A DNA stretch of 64,000 nt from Steroidobacter denitrificans (GTDB taxonomy: Bacteria > Pseudomonadota > Gammaproteobacteria > Steroidobacterales > Steroidobacteraceae), in contig NZ_CP011971.1 of assembly GCF_001579945.1 (NCBI RefSeq), positions 2,320,001-2,384,000 on the forward strand, in the 5' to 3' direction. The position numbers were made by a program, and so were the translations under genes. Under the pieces are notes generated by a model, which had not been told where the DNA came from, did no database searches, and saw only the letters and a list, made by a program, of their open reading frames with translations. Numbering within the stretch: position 1 is the first letter of the stretch; each line of letters opens with the position of its first letter. Below are positions 1 through 9,994 of this stretch, piece after piece.

Positions 1-1
1 C

Positions 2-1156
2 ATGATGATGTCGATGTCGGGCGGCTGGTTCTTCGTCGTTGCCTCGGAGGCGATCAGCGTCGGCGACACGACGGTGACGCTGCCAGGCATAGGTTCATAT
101 ATTGCGCTTGCCATCGCGGGGCGCGATCTCGGAGCCATCTTCTGGGCGATCGCGACCATGCTCGTGGTCATCATGATCTACGACCAGCTGCTGTTTCGGC
201 CGCTGGTGGCTTGGGCGGACCGGTTTCGCTTCGAACAGGAAACTGGTGCGACACCACCGGGTTCCTGGGTATTGACTGCACTGAGCCGTTCACGGCTCGT
301 CGCGCTCGTCGTCGCGCCGCTGGCAAACATCTGGCGCAGAACCTACCGGGCATCCTCCGTACCGGATCACACGGCACCCTTCGGCCGCCGGGAAGCCAGG
401 GCCAACTTGGCGGTATGGCTCGATCGGCTTTGGTACGGTGCAATCATTGCAGTCTGCCTCGTCGCCCTGTGGATGATCACCGGCTTCGTACTGGAAGGCG
501 TGACATTGGCCGAGGTAGGAACTGCCGTCCTCTTCGGCCTCGCGACCATGGTGCGCGTCTTCGTGCTGATCGCGCTTGCCAGTATTATTTGGGTGCCGAT
601 CGGCGTCTGGCTCGGTCTGCGTCCGGGAGCCGCGCGCATCGCCCAGCCGATTGCCCAGTTCATGGCGGCGTTCCCCGCCAACCTCCTTTTTCCTTTGGCC
701 GTATCGGCGATCGTGGTGCTGCGGCTCAATCCTGACGTCTGGCTGAGTCCGTTGATGATCCTCGGCACACAGTGGTATATCTTGTTCAACGTCATCGCCG
801 GCGCATCGACCATCCCGAGCGAGCTGCGCGATATCGGCGCCAATTTGCGAGTCCGCGGCTGGTTGTGGTGGCGACGCATCGCGCTACCGGCGGTATTCTC
901 TTTCTACATGACCGGTGCCATCACGGCTTCGGGTGGATCGTGGAATGCCAGCATCGTCGCCGAGATTGCAAGTTGGGGCGACACTACGCTCAAGGCCCAC
1001 GGTCTCGGCGCCTACATCGCCGAGGCGACGGAGGCGGGAGATTTTCACCGTATCGTACTCGGGATCGCCGTGATGAGCGCCTTCGTCGTCATCATCAATC
1101 GGGCTTTCTGGCGTCCGCTCTATGCGCACGCCGAGCGTAAATTCCGTCTGGGCTGA
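2..1156 (+). CDS. ABC transporter permease, C-terminal part (partial)
   Basis: This is an inner-membrane permease of the binding-protein-dependent family (SsuC/TauC/NrtB type). The frame is open to the left edge, so the true start lies outside the window. The visible 384 residues hold the end of one membrane region, a polar linker (about residues 75-135), then a full permease domain with several hydrophobic helices. The permease signature is in the stretch around [19 protein letters not shown] (about 275-295), where the EAA loop contacts the ATPase. The hydrophobic segment before the linker suggests a two-permease fusion, as in anion transporters of this group. The ATPase gene starts 10 nt downstream, so they form one operon. 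The substrate (nitrate, sulfonate, bicarbonate or other anion) cannot be read from the sequence. Confidence 0.88.
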   Translation: MMMSMSGGWFFVVASEAISVGDTTVTLPGIGSYIALAIAGRDLGAIFWAIATMLVVIMIYDQLLFRPLVAWADRFRFEQETGATPPGSWVLTALSRSRLVALVVAPLANIWRRTYRASSVPDHTAPFGRREARANLAVWLDRLWYGAIIAVCLVALWMITGFVLEGVTLAEVGTAVLFGLATMVRVFVLIALASIIWVPIGVWLGLRPGAARIAQPIAQFMAAFPANLLFPLAVSAIVVLRLNPDVWLSPLMILGTQWYILFNVIAGASTIPSELRDIGANLRVRGWLWWRRIALPAVFSFYMTGAITASGGSWNASIVAEIASWGDTTLKAHGLGAYIAEATEAGDFHRIVLGIAVMSAFVVIINRAFWRPLYAHAERKFRLG

Positions 1157-1166
1157 AGGAAGAACG

Positions 1167-2465
1167 ATGGATACCACTGCCTTGCTGGCCATTCAGGGGA
1201 TCCGCAAGTCGTTCCGCAAGCCGGACGGCGGCGAGTTGCTGGTTCTCGACGGCATCGATCTCACCTTGAAGGAAGGTGAAATCGTCGGTCTGCTCGGACG
1301 CTCCGGCTCGGGCAAGTCGACACTACTGAGGCTCATCGCCGGGCTCTCCAGGCCGGCGGCCGGCTCCATCACCTATCTTGGCAATGCAGTGACCGCGCCG
1401 CCGCCGGGTATCGCCATGGTCTTCCAAAGCTTCGCGCTGTTTCCCTGGCTCACGGTGCTGGAGAATGTACAACTCGGTCTGGAAGCACTGAGGCTCCCAC
1501 CCGAGGAAATTCGTCGCCGCGCCATCGAGGCGATCGACCTGATCGGCCTGGACGGCTTCGAGTCGGCCTATCCGCGCGAACTATCGGGCGGCATGCGCCA
1601 GCGCGTGGGTTTTGCGCGGGCGCTGGTCGTCCACCCCAACATCCTGCTCATGGACGAACCCTTCTCGGCACTCGATGTACTGACGGCAGAGACGCTGCGT
1701 ACCGACTTCCTGGATCTGTGGTCCGAAGGCCAGCTGCCCATCAAGGGCGTGCTCCTGGTCACCCACAATATCGAGGAAGCCGCACTGATGTGCGACCGCA
1801 TTCTCGTCTTCGGCAGCAATCCAGGCCGAATTCTGCAAGAGATCAACGTCGAGTTGCCGCATCCGCGTGCCCGTCTCGATCCCGCCTTTCGCGACTTGGT
1901 CGAGCGTATCTATGTGGAAATGACAACCAAGACAGCCGCACCTGCCGACAGACGGGCCGAGCGCTTTCCCGGTACGGGCATCGGCACCATCCTGCCCCCC
2001 GTCTCCACGAGTCTTTTGTCCGGTCTGCTCGAGGCTGTAGCAGCACCGCCCTATGAGGGCAAGGCGGACCTGCCGATCATTGCCGCAACGCTACAGATGG
2101 AAATCGACGATCTCTTCCCGGTTGCCGAGACCTTGCAGATGCTGCGGTTCGCCGAAGTGGCAGGCGGTGATATCAGGCTCACGGCGGAGGGACTGCAGTT
2201 CGCGGATCTCGATATCGATCAACGCAAGCGCCTCTTCGCCCGGCATCTTCTGAACTATGTCGCGCTCGCCGGCCATATCCGCTGCATCCTCGACGAGCGG
2301 CCGGAACATCGTGCACCTTGGAGCCGCTTTGCGAACGAATTGGAAGATCACATGTCGCCGGGCGCTGCCGAACAGACCTTGCGCGCGGTCATCGACCTTG
2401 GCCGCTATGCCGAGGTATTCGCCTATGACGACCATACACATATATTCAGCCTGGATGATCCATAG
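1167..2465 (+). CDS. ABC transporter ATP-binding protein with C-terminal AAA-associated domain
   Basis: This is the cytoplasmic ATPase that drives the permease encoded just upstream. About residues 1-255 form the nucleotide-binding domain: Walker [11 protein letters not shown]-loop in [10 protein letters not shown], signature LSGGMRQR, Walker [13 protein letters not shown] and switch His in VTHNIEEA. Residues 265-432 match the extra AAA-associated domain of nitrate/sulfonate-type ATPases, which may be regulatory. The ATG at 1167 follows GAAGGAAGAACG, a good ribosome site; an earlier in-frame ATG at 1122 lies inside the permease gene and is less likely. The protein has 432 residues. It is the last intact gene of the operon. 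Confidence 0.9.
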   Translation: MDTTALLAIQGIRKSFRKPDGGELLVLDGIDLTLKEGEIVGLLGRSGSGKSTLLRLIAGLSRPAAGSITYLGNAVTAPPPGIAMVFQSFALFPWLTVLENVQLGLEALRLPPEEIRRRAIEAIDLIGLDGFESAYPRELSGGMRQRVGFARALVVHPNILLMDEPFSALDVLTAETLRTDFLDLWSEGQLPIKGVLLVTHNIEEAALMCDRILVFGSNPGRILQEINVELPHPRARLDPAFRDLVERIYVEMTTKTAAPADRRAERFPGTGIGTILPPVSTSLLSGLLEAVAAPPYEGKADLPIIAATLQMEIDDLFPVAETLQMLRFAEVAGGDIRLTAEGLQFADLDIDQRKRLFARHLLNYVALAGHIRCILDERPEHRAPWSRFANELEDHMSPGAAEQTLRAVIDLGRYAEVFAYDDHTHIFSLDDP

Positions 2466-2506
2466 AGCCGAGCAGGAAGCAGGCGCTTGCGGCAGCTTCG
2501 ATGACG

Positions 2507-2720
2507 GTAAAGCGTACCCCGATCCGAGTGAATCAGCACCCCTCACGGTCACCGTCGATGCACGGCCATCAGAATCGCATCGAGCACGAGCTCACAATAA
2601 ATCATCGCACGACTGGCCCAATCAACGATCCGCCGCGAATAAAAATCCAAAACGACGACCAGATAGAGCCACCCTTGTCACGTGCGAATGCCGTACTCAA
2701 CCGTCCGTGGAAATAGGGTA
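2507..2720 (-). pseudogene. Decayed IS3-family transposase (OrfB integrase-core fragment)
   Basis: Read on the minus strand in one frame, this stretch gives YGIRT-stop-QGWLYL, then VVVLDFYSRRIVDWASR, and after two more stops GVLIHSDRGTLY. These match the rve/DDE core of IS3-family OrfB, with the usual YIRT.GWLYLA, D.YSRRIVGW and HSDRG motifs. Three in-frame stops and loss of both ends show it is dead. No terminal repeats were found. The intact IS3-type element at 14589-15852 has clearly different residues here, so this is a different, older insertion. Confidence 0.8.
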
Positions 2721-2919
2721 GAGTCCTACTGTCCTGCTTACCATGACAAACGTGTTATCAGCGATCGCCGGGGTAGTCTTTAAAATGGTTATGCCGATTT
2801 TCCTAAGATTTCCTGAATCAAACTATTCGATTGACTGCAAGACCGTAAGAGATCGAGTACTTACATAAAAAGTACCGAGGAACTTGCTCTTCGACGGCTG
2901 CAGTTTCGACTTCTGACAC

Positions 2920-2956
2920 CCTGTCGACAGGTAATGCGCGGCGGCATCGCCGCCGC
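2920..2956 (-). terminator. Inverted repeats downstream of the TonB receptor gene
   Basis: A perfect 8-bp stem, GCGGCGGC / GCCGCCGC with a 3-nt loop (2938-2956), lies 25 nt past the stop codon of the receptor gene on the minus strand. It is followed by a 12-bp palindrome CCTGTCGACAGG (2920-2931). There is no T-run, so this is a possible rather than typical Rho-independent terminator, or an RNA 3'-end stabiliser. Confidence 0.45.
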
Positions 2957-2981
2957 TATCTGATTCGGACAGCGTATGCAT

Positions 2982-5168
2982 TTAAAACTCAAATTCGACC
3001 TTCAGTCCAACAGTTCTCGGTGCGCCAGGCGTACCGACGTTGCCCACCGGACCGGCAGTCTGCAGTGCAGACGTGAAGTACTCTTTATCGGTGAGATTCT
3101 TGCCGAAGACGCTGATCTTTGTTGCACTGGTCGACAGTTTGTAACTGAGCTGCGCGTCAAGTAATCCATAAGCTGGTTCCACCTGTCGGTTATCGGGATT
3201 GAAGTATTGCTTCGAGGTTCTGTAGTAATTGGTATCCAGACTGAAGTCTCCCAGTGAAGTCGGGATAACATAACTGAGTCCGATGCTATAGGTGAACTTC
3301 GGCGCGCGCGGCATACGATTGCCGCTCGCATCTCCAACCAAGACGTCCGGCAGATTGCCGAACGGCGGATCGGGATTGATGGTGTAGAACAGCGCGTCGT
3401 TGAATGACACGTACTCGGCATCGAGCCAAGTTGCGCCGAACCTGAGCACGAGATCTGTACTCAGTACCGCCTCGCCGTCGAGATCGATACCTTTGATGCG
3501 CGCGGTTTCTGCATTCTGCAAGGATACTCCGGTACCAGTGTCGCGCTGCACCTGTGGATCTGAAATGTCGTAGTAGAACGCAGAACCGTTGAGCCGTAGG
3601 CGTTGATCAAACCACTCGGTCTTCACACCGACTTCGTACGAGCGGAGTTTTTCCGGCTGTACCGCGTGTCCGTCAAAAGGCTGAAGATTGAAGACACCCG
3701 ACTTATAACCCTCGCTCGTTGACGCAAAGATCAAGACGTCTTCGGTCAGATAATGATCCACTGCGATGCGCCATGTAATCTTGTCGAATTCCGCTTCGGA
3801 TTGCAGCTGCGTACCCGGATCGACTATGGTGCCATCATCCAGCAATACCGAAAGGTGACCTTTACCCTCTAATTCATCGCGCGTATAGCGCACTCCGCCG
3901 GTGATCCTGGTAGCGGCACCGACGTTCAGAGTCGCCTGCGCGTACCCAGCGTACGACTTGGATCGCTGCGAACCAAAGAGGTCGAGCATGACGCCGGGCC
4001 CGAACGAATCTCCTAGTAGCCGCGTCGGCGTATAGGCATTGAATTGCCTCAGGAAGTACACACCGGCGATCCAGTCGACGGCACTGCCGCTACCGGACAT
4101 GAGTTGAAACTCCTGGCTCGTTTGATCCGATTCATAAGGCTCCAGAGCGCCGTAGTAGTTCGTCGGCTGGAAGTCAACATCGATACTGATCATGCCCTCG
4201 ATTTCGCGGTACGCCGTGATACTGACCAGGTTCGCGAAGGCAAGCTGCTGATCAATGCGCAGCGAGGCACCCCAGCTCTCCACCTCAGCATAAGTAGGAA
4301 AACCGCCCCGCGCGTCGTAGAACGACAATTCCGGCAGAGCGACAGCAAGATTTGTGAGATCGCCCTGTTGCTCATCACGAAACGCATGTTGCGCAAGACC
4401 TTGTCCGGTTTTCGAGTCGTTGTAGTCGAAAGCAAACTTGAGTTCGGTCCTATCGCCGGGCTTCAACACCAACTTGGAGCGCAGCGCCAGGTTCTCATCC
4501 GTATAAGTATCGGCGCCTGTGGTGATGTTGCGTCCCCAGCCGTTCTCCTGATTCGAATATATGACAGCCAGATCGGCCGCCGCCTGCGCGGTGCCGCCGC
4601 CGACATAACCGCTCGCCCGCAACCGATCGAATCTCTCGTAGGAGACCGAACCCTTCATTGTCATTTCCGGTGTAGGATCGCGGGTGATGATGTGCACCAA
4701 CCCACCGGTGGAGTTACGCCCGAACAGGGTGCCTTGTGGTCCCTTGAGGACCTCTACCCGCTCGATGTTATTGAGTTCGAACAGGCTTGGAGCGATTCGG
4801 ACATAATAGACGCCGTCGACGTAAACCGGGATACTGGCCTCGTTGCCGACGATCAATGATGGGTTACCCACGCCTCGCAGGAACGGTAGTGTCACCCCCA
4901 GCGAAGACTCGGCACTCAACGCCGGTACGATCGCCTTCAGGTCCGACACGTTGGTGACGTTCATGTTCGCGAGCGTACTGGAGTCGAAGGCAGATACCGA
5001 GAGCGGCACGTCCTGCAGGCGTTCCTGGCGTCGTTGCGCTGTCACAATGATCTCCTTGATCTCACCGCCTCTTAATTCTTCCTCTACAATTCCTGATTCA
5101 GCCGACACGTAACCTGGCAGATAAGTGACCGTCACAATCGCTGCCCAGGTGATTCTCAGACTGTTCAT
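2982..5168 (-). CDS. TonB-dependent outer-membrane receptor 1
   Basis: This is a 728-residue ligand-gated outer-membrane transporter. It has an N-terminal Sec signal peptide, then a TonB-box/plug start EIIVTAQRRQERLQDVPLSV (about residues 40-60). Plug motifs include LRGVGNPS and VLKGPQGTLFGRNSTGG, followed by a long beta barrel ending in the terminal aromatic motif EFEF. The ATG at 5168 follows GGGGGAAATCACG; the TTG at 5183 is less likely. The start is only 29 nt after the cysQ stop on the same strand, so it is probably the last gene of the sulfation operon. The substrate is unknown. It resembles the large receptor families of sphingomonads and other aromatic or steroid degraders rather than known siderophore receptors. 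Confidence 0.9.
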   Translation of the reverse strand: MNSLRITWAAIVTVTYLPGYVSAESGIVEEELRGGEIKEIIVTAQRRQERLQDVPLSVSAFDSSTLANMNVTNVSDLKAIVPALSAESSLGVTLPFLRGVGNPSLIVGNEASIPVYVDGVYYVRIAPSLFELNNIERVEVLKGPQGTLFGRNSTGGLVHIITRDPTPEMTMKGSVSYERFDRLRASGYVGGGTAQAAADLAVIYSNQENGWGRNITTGADTYTDENLALRSKLVLKPGDRTELKFAFDYNDSKTGQGLAQHAFRDEQQGDLTNLAVALPELSFYDARGGFPTYAEVESWGASLRIDQQLAFANLVSITAYREIEGMISIDVDFQPTNYYGALEPYESDQTSQEFQLMSGSGSAVDWIAGVYFLRQFNAYTPTRLLGDSFGPGVMLDLFGSQRSKSYAGYAQATLNVGAATRITGGVRYTRDELEGKGHLSVLLDDGTIVDPGTQLQSEAEFDKITWRIAVDHYLTEDVLIFASTSEGYKSGVFNLQPFDGHAVQPEKLRSYEVGVKTEWFDQRLRLNGSAFYYDISDPQVQRDTGTGVSLQNAETARIKGIDLDGEAVLSTDLVLRFGATWLDAEYVSFNDALFYTINPDPPFGNLPDVLVGDASGNRMPRAPKFTYSIGLSYVIPTSLGDFSLDTNYYRTSKQYFNPDNRQVEPAYGLLDAQLSYKLSTSATKISVFGKNLTDKEYFTSALQTAGPVGNVGTPGAPRTVGLKVEFEF

Positions 5169-5197
5169 CGTGATTTCCCCCAATGCAAATGGATCGT

Positions 5198-5881
5198 TTA
5201 TCGCAGTTGAACTCGTCTCACTGCATCCAGTACGGCATCGGCCAACTCGGGCCGGCAGATGAGAAGATCCGGCAGAAGAGGATTCTGCCGGTTATAGCGC
5301 AACGCACTGCCGTCGATACGTGACGCATGCAATCCGGCAGCAAGCGCCACCGCAACAGGTGCGCAGCTGTCCCACTCGTACTGGCCGCCGGAATGCAGAT
5401 AGATATCTCCCTCGCCGAGCAACACGCTCATCGCCTTTACGCCGGCTGAACCCATCGGAATTAACTCGGCATCCAGCAGCTCGGCGACGGCAACTGCCTC
5501 CGTCGCCGGACGCGTGCGGCTCACCAGCATTCGCAGACGCCCCCTCGGGCAAGCGGCGGAGACGGCATGCGCGGTACTCAAGATCTGCCCCCGACTCGGC
5601 AAGGCGACTGCACCGGCGACCGCTCGGCCGTCGTGCACGAACCCGACATGCACGGCCCAATCGGTTCGCCCTTCCCCATATTCGCGCGTACCATCGAGCG
5701 GATCGACGATCCACACTCGATTCGACAAGAGTCGCTCCGGCTTCACCTCCTGCTCCGAGAGCACGGTATCATCGGGCCTCGCGCTACTCAGTGCGTCAAC
5801 GATGAGCGTATTAGCAATGTGATCTCCCGCCTTCCCGAGCGCCTTGCCACTCAGCAGCTCTGATCTACGCACGCCAAGCAA
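5198..5881 (-). CDS. cysQ: 3'(2'),5'-bisphosphate nucleotidase CysQ, probably 5'-frameshifted
   Basis: The protein belongs to the Mg-dependent inositol-monophosphatase fold. CysQ removes the 3' phosphate from PAP, the toxic by-product of sulfotransferases. Metal-binding residues are visible in LSEQEV, in the WIVDPLDGTREY motif and in QYEWDSCAPVAVALAAG. The open frame has only a TTG start at 5881 and would lack the first helix. A natural ATG at 5943 overlaps the cysNC stop (TGATG) and reads [15 protein letters not shown]-stop. One base deleted near 5910 would explain this: with it restored, the reading joins to AHAIAVAAGELLLGVRR, a typical CysQ N-terminus. So this is either a frameshift mutation or a sequencing error. 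Its partners upstream are cysD and cysNC. Confidence 0.85.
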   Translation of the reverse strand: MLGVRRSELLSGKALGKAGDHIANTLIVDALSSARPDDTVLSEQEVKPERLLSNRVWIVDPLDGTREYGEGRTDWAVHVGFVHDGRAVAGAVALPSRGQILSTAHAVSAACPRGRLRMLVSRTRPATEAVAVAELLDAELIPMGSAGVKAMSVLLGEGDIYLHSGGQYEWDSCAPVAVALAAGLHASRIDGSALRYNRQNPLLPDLLICRPELADAVLDAVRRVQLR

Positions 5882-5942
5882 CAGCTCGCCCGCTGCTACA
5901 GCAATGGCATGGGCAGCTCCGCATCCTCTTGTAAACGCTGCA

Positions 5943-7835
5943 TCAGCTGCTCTCCAGCACGGAGTCGACGATGTGAGCTGCTGCAGCCTGCGCTGACATG
6001 ATCAGTGTATCGATGTGAATTTCGGCTCTCTCAGGCGCCTCATAGGGCGAATCTAGACCGGTAAAATTCTTGATCTCGCCGCGCCGCGCCTTACGGTAGA
6101 GGCCTTTGGGATCGCGGCGCTCAGCCTCTTCGAGCGGGGTATCGATGAACACTTCGTAGAATTCACCTGGCTGCAATAGTTCGCGTGCCATACGACGTTC
6201 GGAACGAAACGGCGAGATAAAGGACACAAGCACGATCAAGCCGGCGTCGACCATCAGCTTGGCAACCTCCGCGATCCGACGAACGTTTTCGACACGATCG
6301 ACGTCACCGAATCCAAGATCCTTGTTGAGGCCGTGCCGCACATTATCGCCGTCGAGCGTGTAGGTGTGACGTCCGAGCGCATACAGCTGCTTCTCGACCA
6401 GGTTCGCGATCGTCGACTTACCGGCACTGGACAAGCCCGTAAACCACAGCACACAGGCGCGCTGATTCTTGAGGCGGGCGCGCGCCTGCTTATTCACGTC
6501 CATCACCTGCCAGCGGATGTTTTCGGCGCGGCGCAGAGCGAAGTTCACCAGGCCGGCACCGACCGTATCGTTAGACAATTTGTCAATCAAAATGAAAGCA
6601 CCCATCTCACGATTTTCGACATAGGGGTCGAAAACAACCTGCTGATCGAGACTAAGATTGCACACGCCAATCTCGTTCAGCTTGAGCTGCCTAGTGGCGA
6701 GGTGCTCGAGCGTATTGACGTGCACCTTGTACTTGGGAGCGGTGATACTGCCCGTGACGGTGCGCGTACCGATTTTTATGAGATAAGGCCGACCCGGAAG
6801 CATCGGATCATCATGCATCCAGATGATCGTTGCCTGGAACTGATCGGTCATACCAGGTGGCGCGGTGGATGTGGCGAGTACATCCCCGCGGCTCACATCG
6901 ATCTCATCCTGAAGCACAAGCGTGACCGACTGCCTGGCGACCGCCTCATCGACTTCACCGCTATAAGTCACTATGCGCGCTACACGAGTCTGCCGGCCTG
7001 ATGGAAGCACCTGCACGGCGTCACCCTTGCGTATTACGCCGCTTACGATAGGGCCGGAAAAACCACGAAAATCTGAATTTGGGCGGTTAACCCACTGTAC
7101 GAGCAACCGGAAGGGCTTCCGATTTAGGTCATCTTCGATTTCGATGCCTTCGAGATGATCCATGAGCGTCGGACCGGTATACCAAGCTGTATGCATGCTG
7201 CGTTCAAGCATATTGTCACCCTTCAACGCCGACAGCGGCACCGCTACAATATCGGTAAGGCCGATCTGCGTAGCGAATTCTCGATATTCGGCGACGATGG
7301 CTTCAAAGATACTTTGCGAGTAGTCGACCAAGTCCATTTTATTAATGGCAAGGACTACGTGACGAATACCGAGAAGCGAAACTATGTAGCTGTGCCTGCG
7401 TGTCTGCGTGAGCATCCCCTTACGTACATCGATCAGAATCACAGCTACGTCGGCGGTCGAGGCGCCGGTCGCCATATTACGAGTGTACTGCTCGTGGCCT
7501 GGTGTATCGGCAACAATGAATTTGCGTCGCTCCGTGGAAAAGAAGCGATAAGCGACATCGATCGTTATACCTTGTTCGCGCTCAGCTGCGAGACCGTCGA
7601 CGAGCAAAGCAAAATCGAGCTCGCCACCTTGCGTTCCTACTTTCTTCGAGTCCGCTTCGAGTACGGCAAATTGATCCTCGAAGATAAGCTTCGATTCGTA
7701 CAGCAATCTACCGATGAGTGTAGATTTTCCGTCATCGACACTACCGCAAGTTATAAAGCGCAACTGGCTCTTGTATTCCTGAGTCTTGAGATAGGCATCG
7801 ATACTGTTCGGGATCAGGTCGGATCTATGCGTCAT
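5943..7835 (-). CDS. cysN: Bifunctional sulfate adenylyltransferase subunit 1 / APS kinase
   Basis: This is a CysN-CysC (NodQ-type) fusion of 630 residues. The N-terminal GTPase (about 25-450) shows the P-loop [10 protein letters not shown]3 DTPGHEQY and G4 NKMD. With CysD it makes APS from ATP and sulfate using GTP hydrolysis. The C-terminal APS kinase (about 455-630) has the P-loop GLSSAGKST and phosphorylates APS to PAPS. Its start overlaps the cysD stop as TGATG, implying coupled translation. In this operon PAPS most likely feeds the sulfotransferase rather than only cysteine synthesis, since no PAPS reductase gene is present in the window. Confidence 0.95.
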   Translation of the reverse strand: MTHRSDLIPNSIDAYLKTQEYKSQLRFITCGSVDDGKSTLIGRLLYESKLIFEDQFAVLEADSKKVGTQGGELDFALLVDGLAAEREQGITIDVAYRFFSTERRKFIVADTPGHEQYTRNMATGASTADVAVILIDVRKGMLTQTRRHSYIVSLLGIRHVVLAINKMDLVDYSQSIFEAIVAEYREFATQIGLTDIVAVPLSALKGDNMLERSMHTAWYTGPTLMDHLEGIEIEDDLNRKPFRLLVQWVNRPNSDFRGFSGPIVSGVIRKGDAVQVLPSGRQTRVARIVTYSGEVDEAVARQSVTLVLQDEIDVSRGDVLATSTAPPGMTDQFQATIIWMHDDPMLPGRPYLIKIGTRTVTGSITAPKYKVHVNTLEHLATRQLKLNEIGVCNLSLDQQVVFDPYVENREMGAFILIDKLSNDTVGAGLVNFALRRAENIRWQVMDVNKQARARLKNQRACVLWFTGLSSAGKSTIANLVEKQLYALGRHTYTLDGDNVRHGLNKDLGFGDVDRVENVRRIAEVAKLMVDAGLIVLVSFISPFRSERRMARELLQPGEFYEVFIDTPLEEAERRDPKGLYRKARRGEIKNFTGLDSPYEAPERAEIHIDTLIMSAQAAAAHIVDSVLESS

Positions 7836-8782
7836 CAGAAATAACCTTCCTGTTTTTTCTTCTCCATCGACGCAGTGCCGTCATGGTCGATAACGCGACC
7901 CTGGCGCTCGGAACTAGTGGCGAGCAGCATCTCCTGGATGATCGATGGGAGCGTATCGGCCCGGCTCTCGATCGCGCCGGTGAGGGGATAGCAGCCAAGC
8001 GTGCGGAAACGTACCCAGCGTTCCTCCGGGCGCTCGCCCGGACGTAGCGGCAGACGCGCGTCATCCACCATGATCAACACGCCATTACGCCGCACCACCG
8101 GCCGCCGCTTCGAGAAATAAAGCGGTACAATAGGAATATTCTCTATATAGATGTACTGCCAGATATCGAGTTCGGTCCAGTTCGACAACGGAAACACTCG
8201 CAGACTCTCACCCTTGTTCTTACGCGTGTTGTATTGCTGCCAAAGCTCTGGACGCTGGCGCTTAGGGTCCCAGCGATGCTGGGCGGAACGGAACGAGAAG
8301 ACGCGTTCCTTGGAGCGCGATCTTTCCTCATCACGACGTGCTCCACCGAAGGCGGCATCGAAACGGTATTTGTCGAGCGCCTGCTTGAGCGCCTGTGTCT
8401 TCATCACATCGGTGTACACCGTCGAACCGTGGGAAAAGGGGTTGATACCACGTGCCAATCCATCCAGATTGACGTGCACCAGCAACTCCAGATGCAACCT
8501 GTCTACCGTCTCATCGCGAAATGCGATCATGTCGTGAAACTTCCAGGTGGTATCCACGTGCAATAGCGGGAACGGCAACTTGGCGGGATGAAATGCCTTC
8601 ATCGCTAAGTGCAGCATCACAGAACTGTCCTTGCCGATCGAATAAAGCATAACTGGTCGTTCGCACTCCGCGACCACCTCGCGCAGAATACGGATGCTTT
8701 CGGCCTCGAGAAACTGCAGATTCGTCAATCGTGAGGTATGCGGCGATGATTCCCGAGTAGTCGTCGGCGTTATCAGAGTCAT
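7835..8782 (-). CDS. cysD: Sulfate adenylyltransferase subunit 2
   Basis: This is the 315-residue catalytic subunit of ATP sulfurylase. It forms APS from ATP and sulfate together with CysN. The PP-loop SIGKDSSV is at about residues 48-55, and the family motifs [23 protein letters not shown] and [15 protein letters not shown] are all present. Length and motifs are normal. Its ATG overlaps the upstream gene's TGA (TGATG), as at the next two junctions, so the operon is tightly coupled. Confidence 0.95.
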   Translation of the reverse strand: MTLITPTTTRESSPHTSRLTNLQFLEAESIRILREVVAECERPVMLYSIGKDSSVMLHLAMKAFHPAKLPFPLLHVDTTWKFHDMIAFRDETVDRLHLELLVHVNLDGLARGINPFSHGSTVYTDVMKTQALKQALDKYRFDAAFGGARRDEERSRSKERVFSFRSAQHRWDPKRQRPELWQQYNTRKNKGESLRVFPLSNWTELDIWQYIYIENIPIVPLYFSKRRPVVRRNGVLIMVDDARLPLRPGERPEERWVRFRTLGCYPLTGAIESRADTLPSIIQEMLLATSSERQGRVIDHDGTASMEKKKQEGYF

Positions 8783-9975
8783 CAGTATCTCCAGCGTCGC
8801 AGGGCGCCGTTACGACGTTTCGTAAGCTCCGCATTGCGTTCTTCAGGTGTTAGATAACGGGTGGATACCGGCAATGCGGAGCGAATGTCCACCAATGCAA
8901 CCTTTTCCGTCCGCGGCATCACCACTTCACGCCCAGGCACCACGCGTAACTCGAGGAAGCCTTTACTATGACCGACCAGATCGAGCCAATTGGCTGCGCC
9001 CGGATCGCGAATCGACAGCACGAGCCGATATAGGCCATCGTCGTCCCGGACCGTTTGAAAACTATTGAGAGAACTCTGGTGATAGATCGGCTCGCAGGTC
9101 TGATGCCACACATCGGTCACCTGGGTACCCCAGTAAGGCACCGGCTCCCAGTCCAGGGTAATGATCAATGTCTCGTTCAGCTCCAGCTTGTAAGCCAGAA
9201 AGAAGTATCCGCTAGCTGCGTTGGCGCCGGGCCAGCTCGTTTCGTCTGTGACCATGACGTTATATCCCGCTCTACTTACCACGTCCTCGATCATCGATTG
9301 CGAGTAACGGCCGATGAACTCCTCCATGAATGCGACCGCGGTCTTCAGACGAACGGCCATGTCTGCTTCCGAGACATTCACCGGCCTGTCACGATTGGGC
9401 GCCAGCGGCGCGATGTGTATTTCGGAGGGTTGCTCGCTTTCCCAGTTGCCGAAAATTTCGCGAAAGAAGATGCAGCTGTTGGGTATCGACTCATCCAGCT
9501 GCAGCCAACGATCCCGCCGTTCGCGCGCACAAGCGATGAGCTCGAAATGGTCACCGGGCGCAATGCCCAAAACATCGAGCGACCAGGCACGTACACCGAT
9601 GCTCTCCCTGCGCTCTCCCCAATAGCCATCCATCACCTGAATCAACGACAGACATGCACTGCCTCGCCGGCCCCAGATCCGATAGCTGCCGGCGCCATCG
9701 ACGAATGACTGCCGGTATTGAATATCGGCCGAACCCCCACCCATCGAGTACGTCATCGGTTCAAGCTGACCGTGCAGGTAGAACCTCGGGTAGGCCGTAT
9801 TCGGGGCGATGACACGGTTAAATGCGATCGCCTGGACTTGGTGGAATAGGTAATGGGCTCCAGGCCGATCCTGCGCATCGGCGGCATACGGGTGACCGAA
9901 GATCATGTCGCGGATTCGCTTGATCCCGTCCAGATATTCCTTCCAGGCGGCATCGGCTGAGGATGCTCTGTTCAC
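8782..9975 (-). CDS. Unknown protein between sulfotransferase and cysD
   Basis: I cannot assign a function. The protein has about 397 residues, is soluble in appearance and has no signal peptide. The C-terminal part contains [20 protein letters not shown], which resembles DUF1214-like proteins often found near sulfotransferases; that family call is tentative. The frame is open up to 10125, but that part overlaps the sulfotransferase gene and reads as low-complexity Ser/Arg. I chose the GTG at 9975 (giving [17 protein letters not shown]), 19 nt past the sulfotransferase stop. The position inside a coupled operon suggests a role in recognising or handling the molecule to be sulfated. Confidence 0.75.
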   Translation of the reverse strand: MNRASSADAAWKEYLDGIKRIRDMIFGHPYAADAQDRPGAHYLFHQVQAIAFNRVIAPNTAYPRFYLHGQLEPMTYSMGGGSADIQYRQSFVDGAGSYRIWGRRGSACLSLIQVMDGYWGERRESIGVRAWSLDVLGIAPGDHFELIACARERRDRWLQLDESIPNSCIFFREIFGNWESEQPSEIHIAPLAPNRDRPVNVSEADMAVRLKTAVAFMEEFIGRYSQSMIEDVVSRAGYNVMVTDETSWPGANAASGYFFLAYKLELNETLIITLDWEPVPYWGTQVTDVWHQTCEPIYHQSSLNSFQTVRDDDGLYRLVLSIRDPGAANWLDLVGHSKGFLELRVVPGREVVMPRTEKVALVDIRSALPVSTRYLTPEERNAELTKRRNGALRRWRY

Positions 9976-9994
9976 GGCAGCTGTCCCACAGCCA

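Larger units (their letters stand above)
2466..2981. other. Gene-poor interval between ABC operon and TonB receptor
   Basis: Apart from the IS3 fragment and two short inverted repeats at 2920-2956, I see no intact gene here. The few short open frames have no ribosome site or family motif. Confidence 0.6.
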
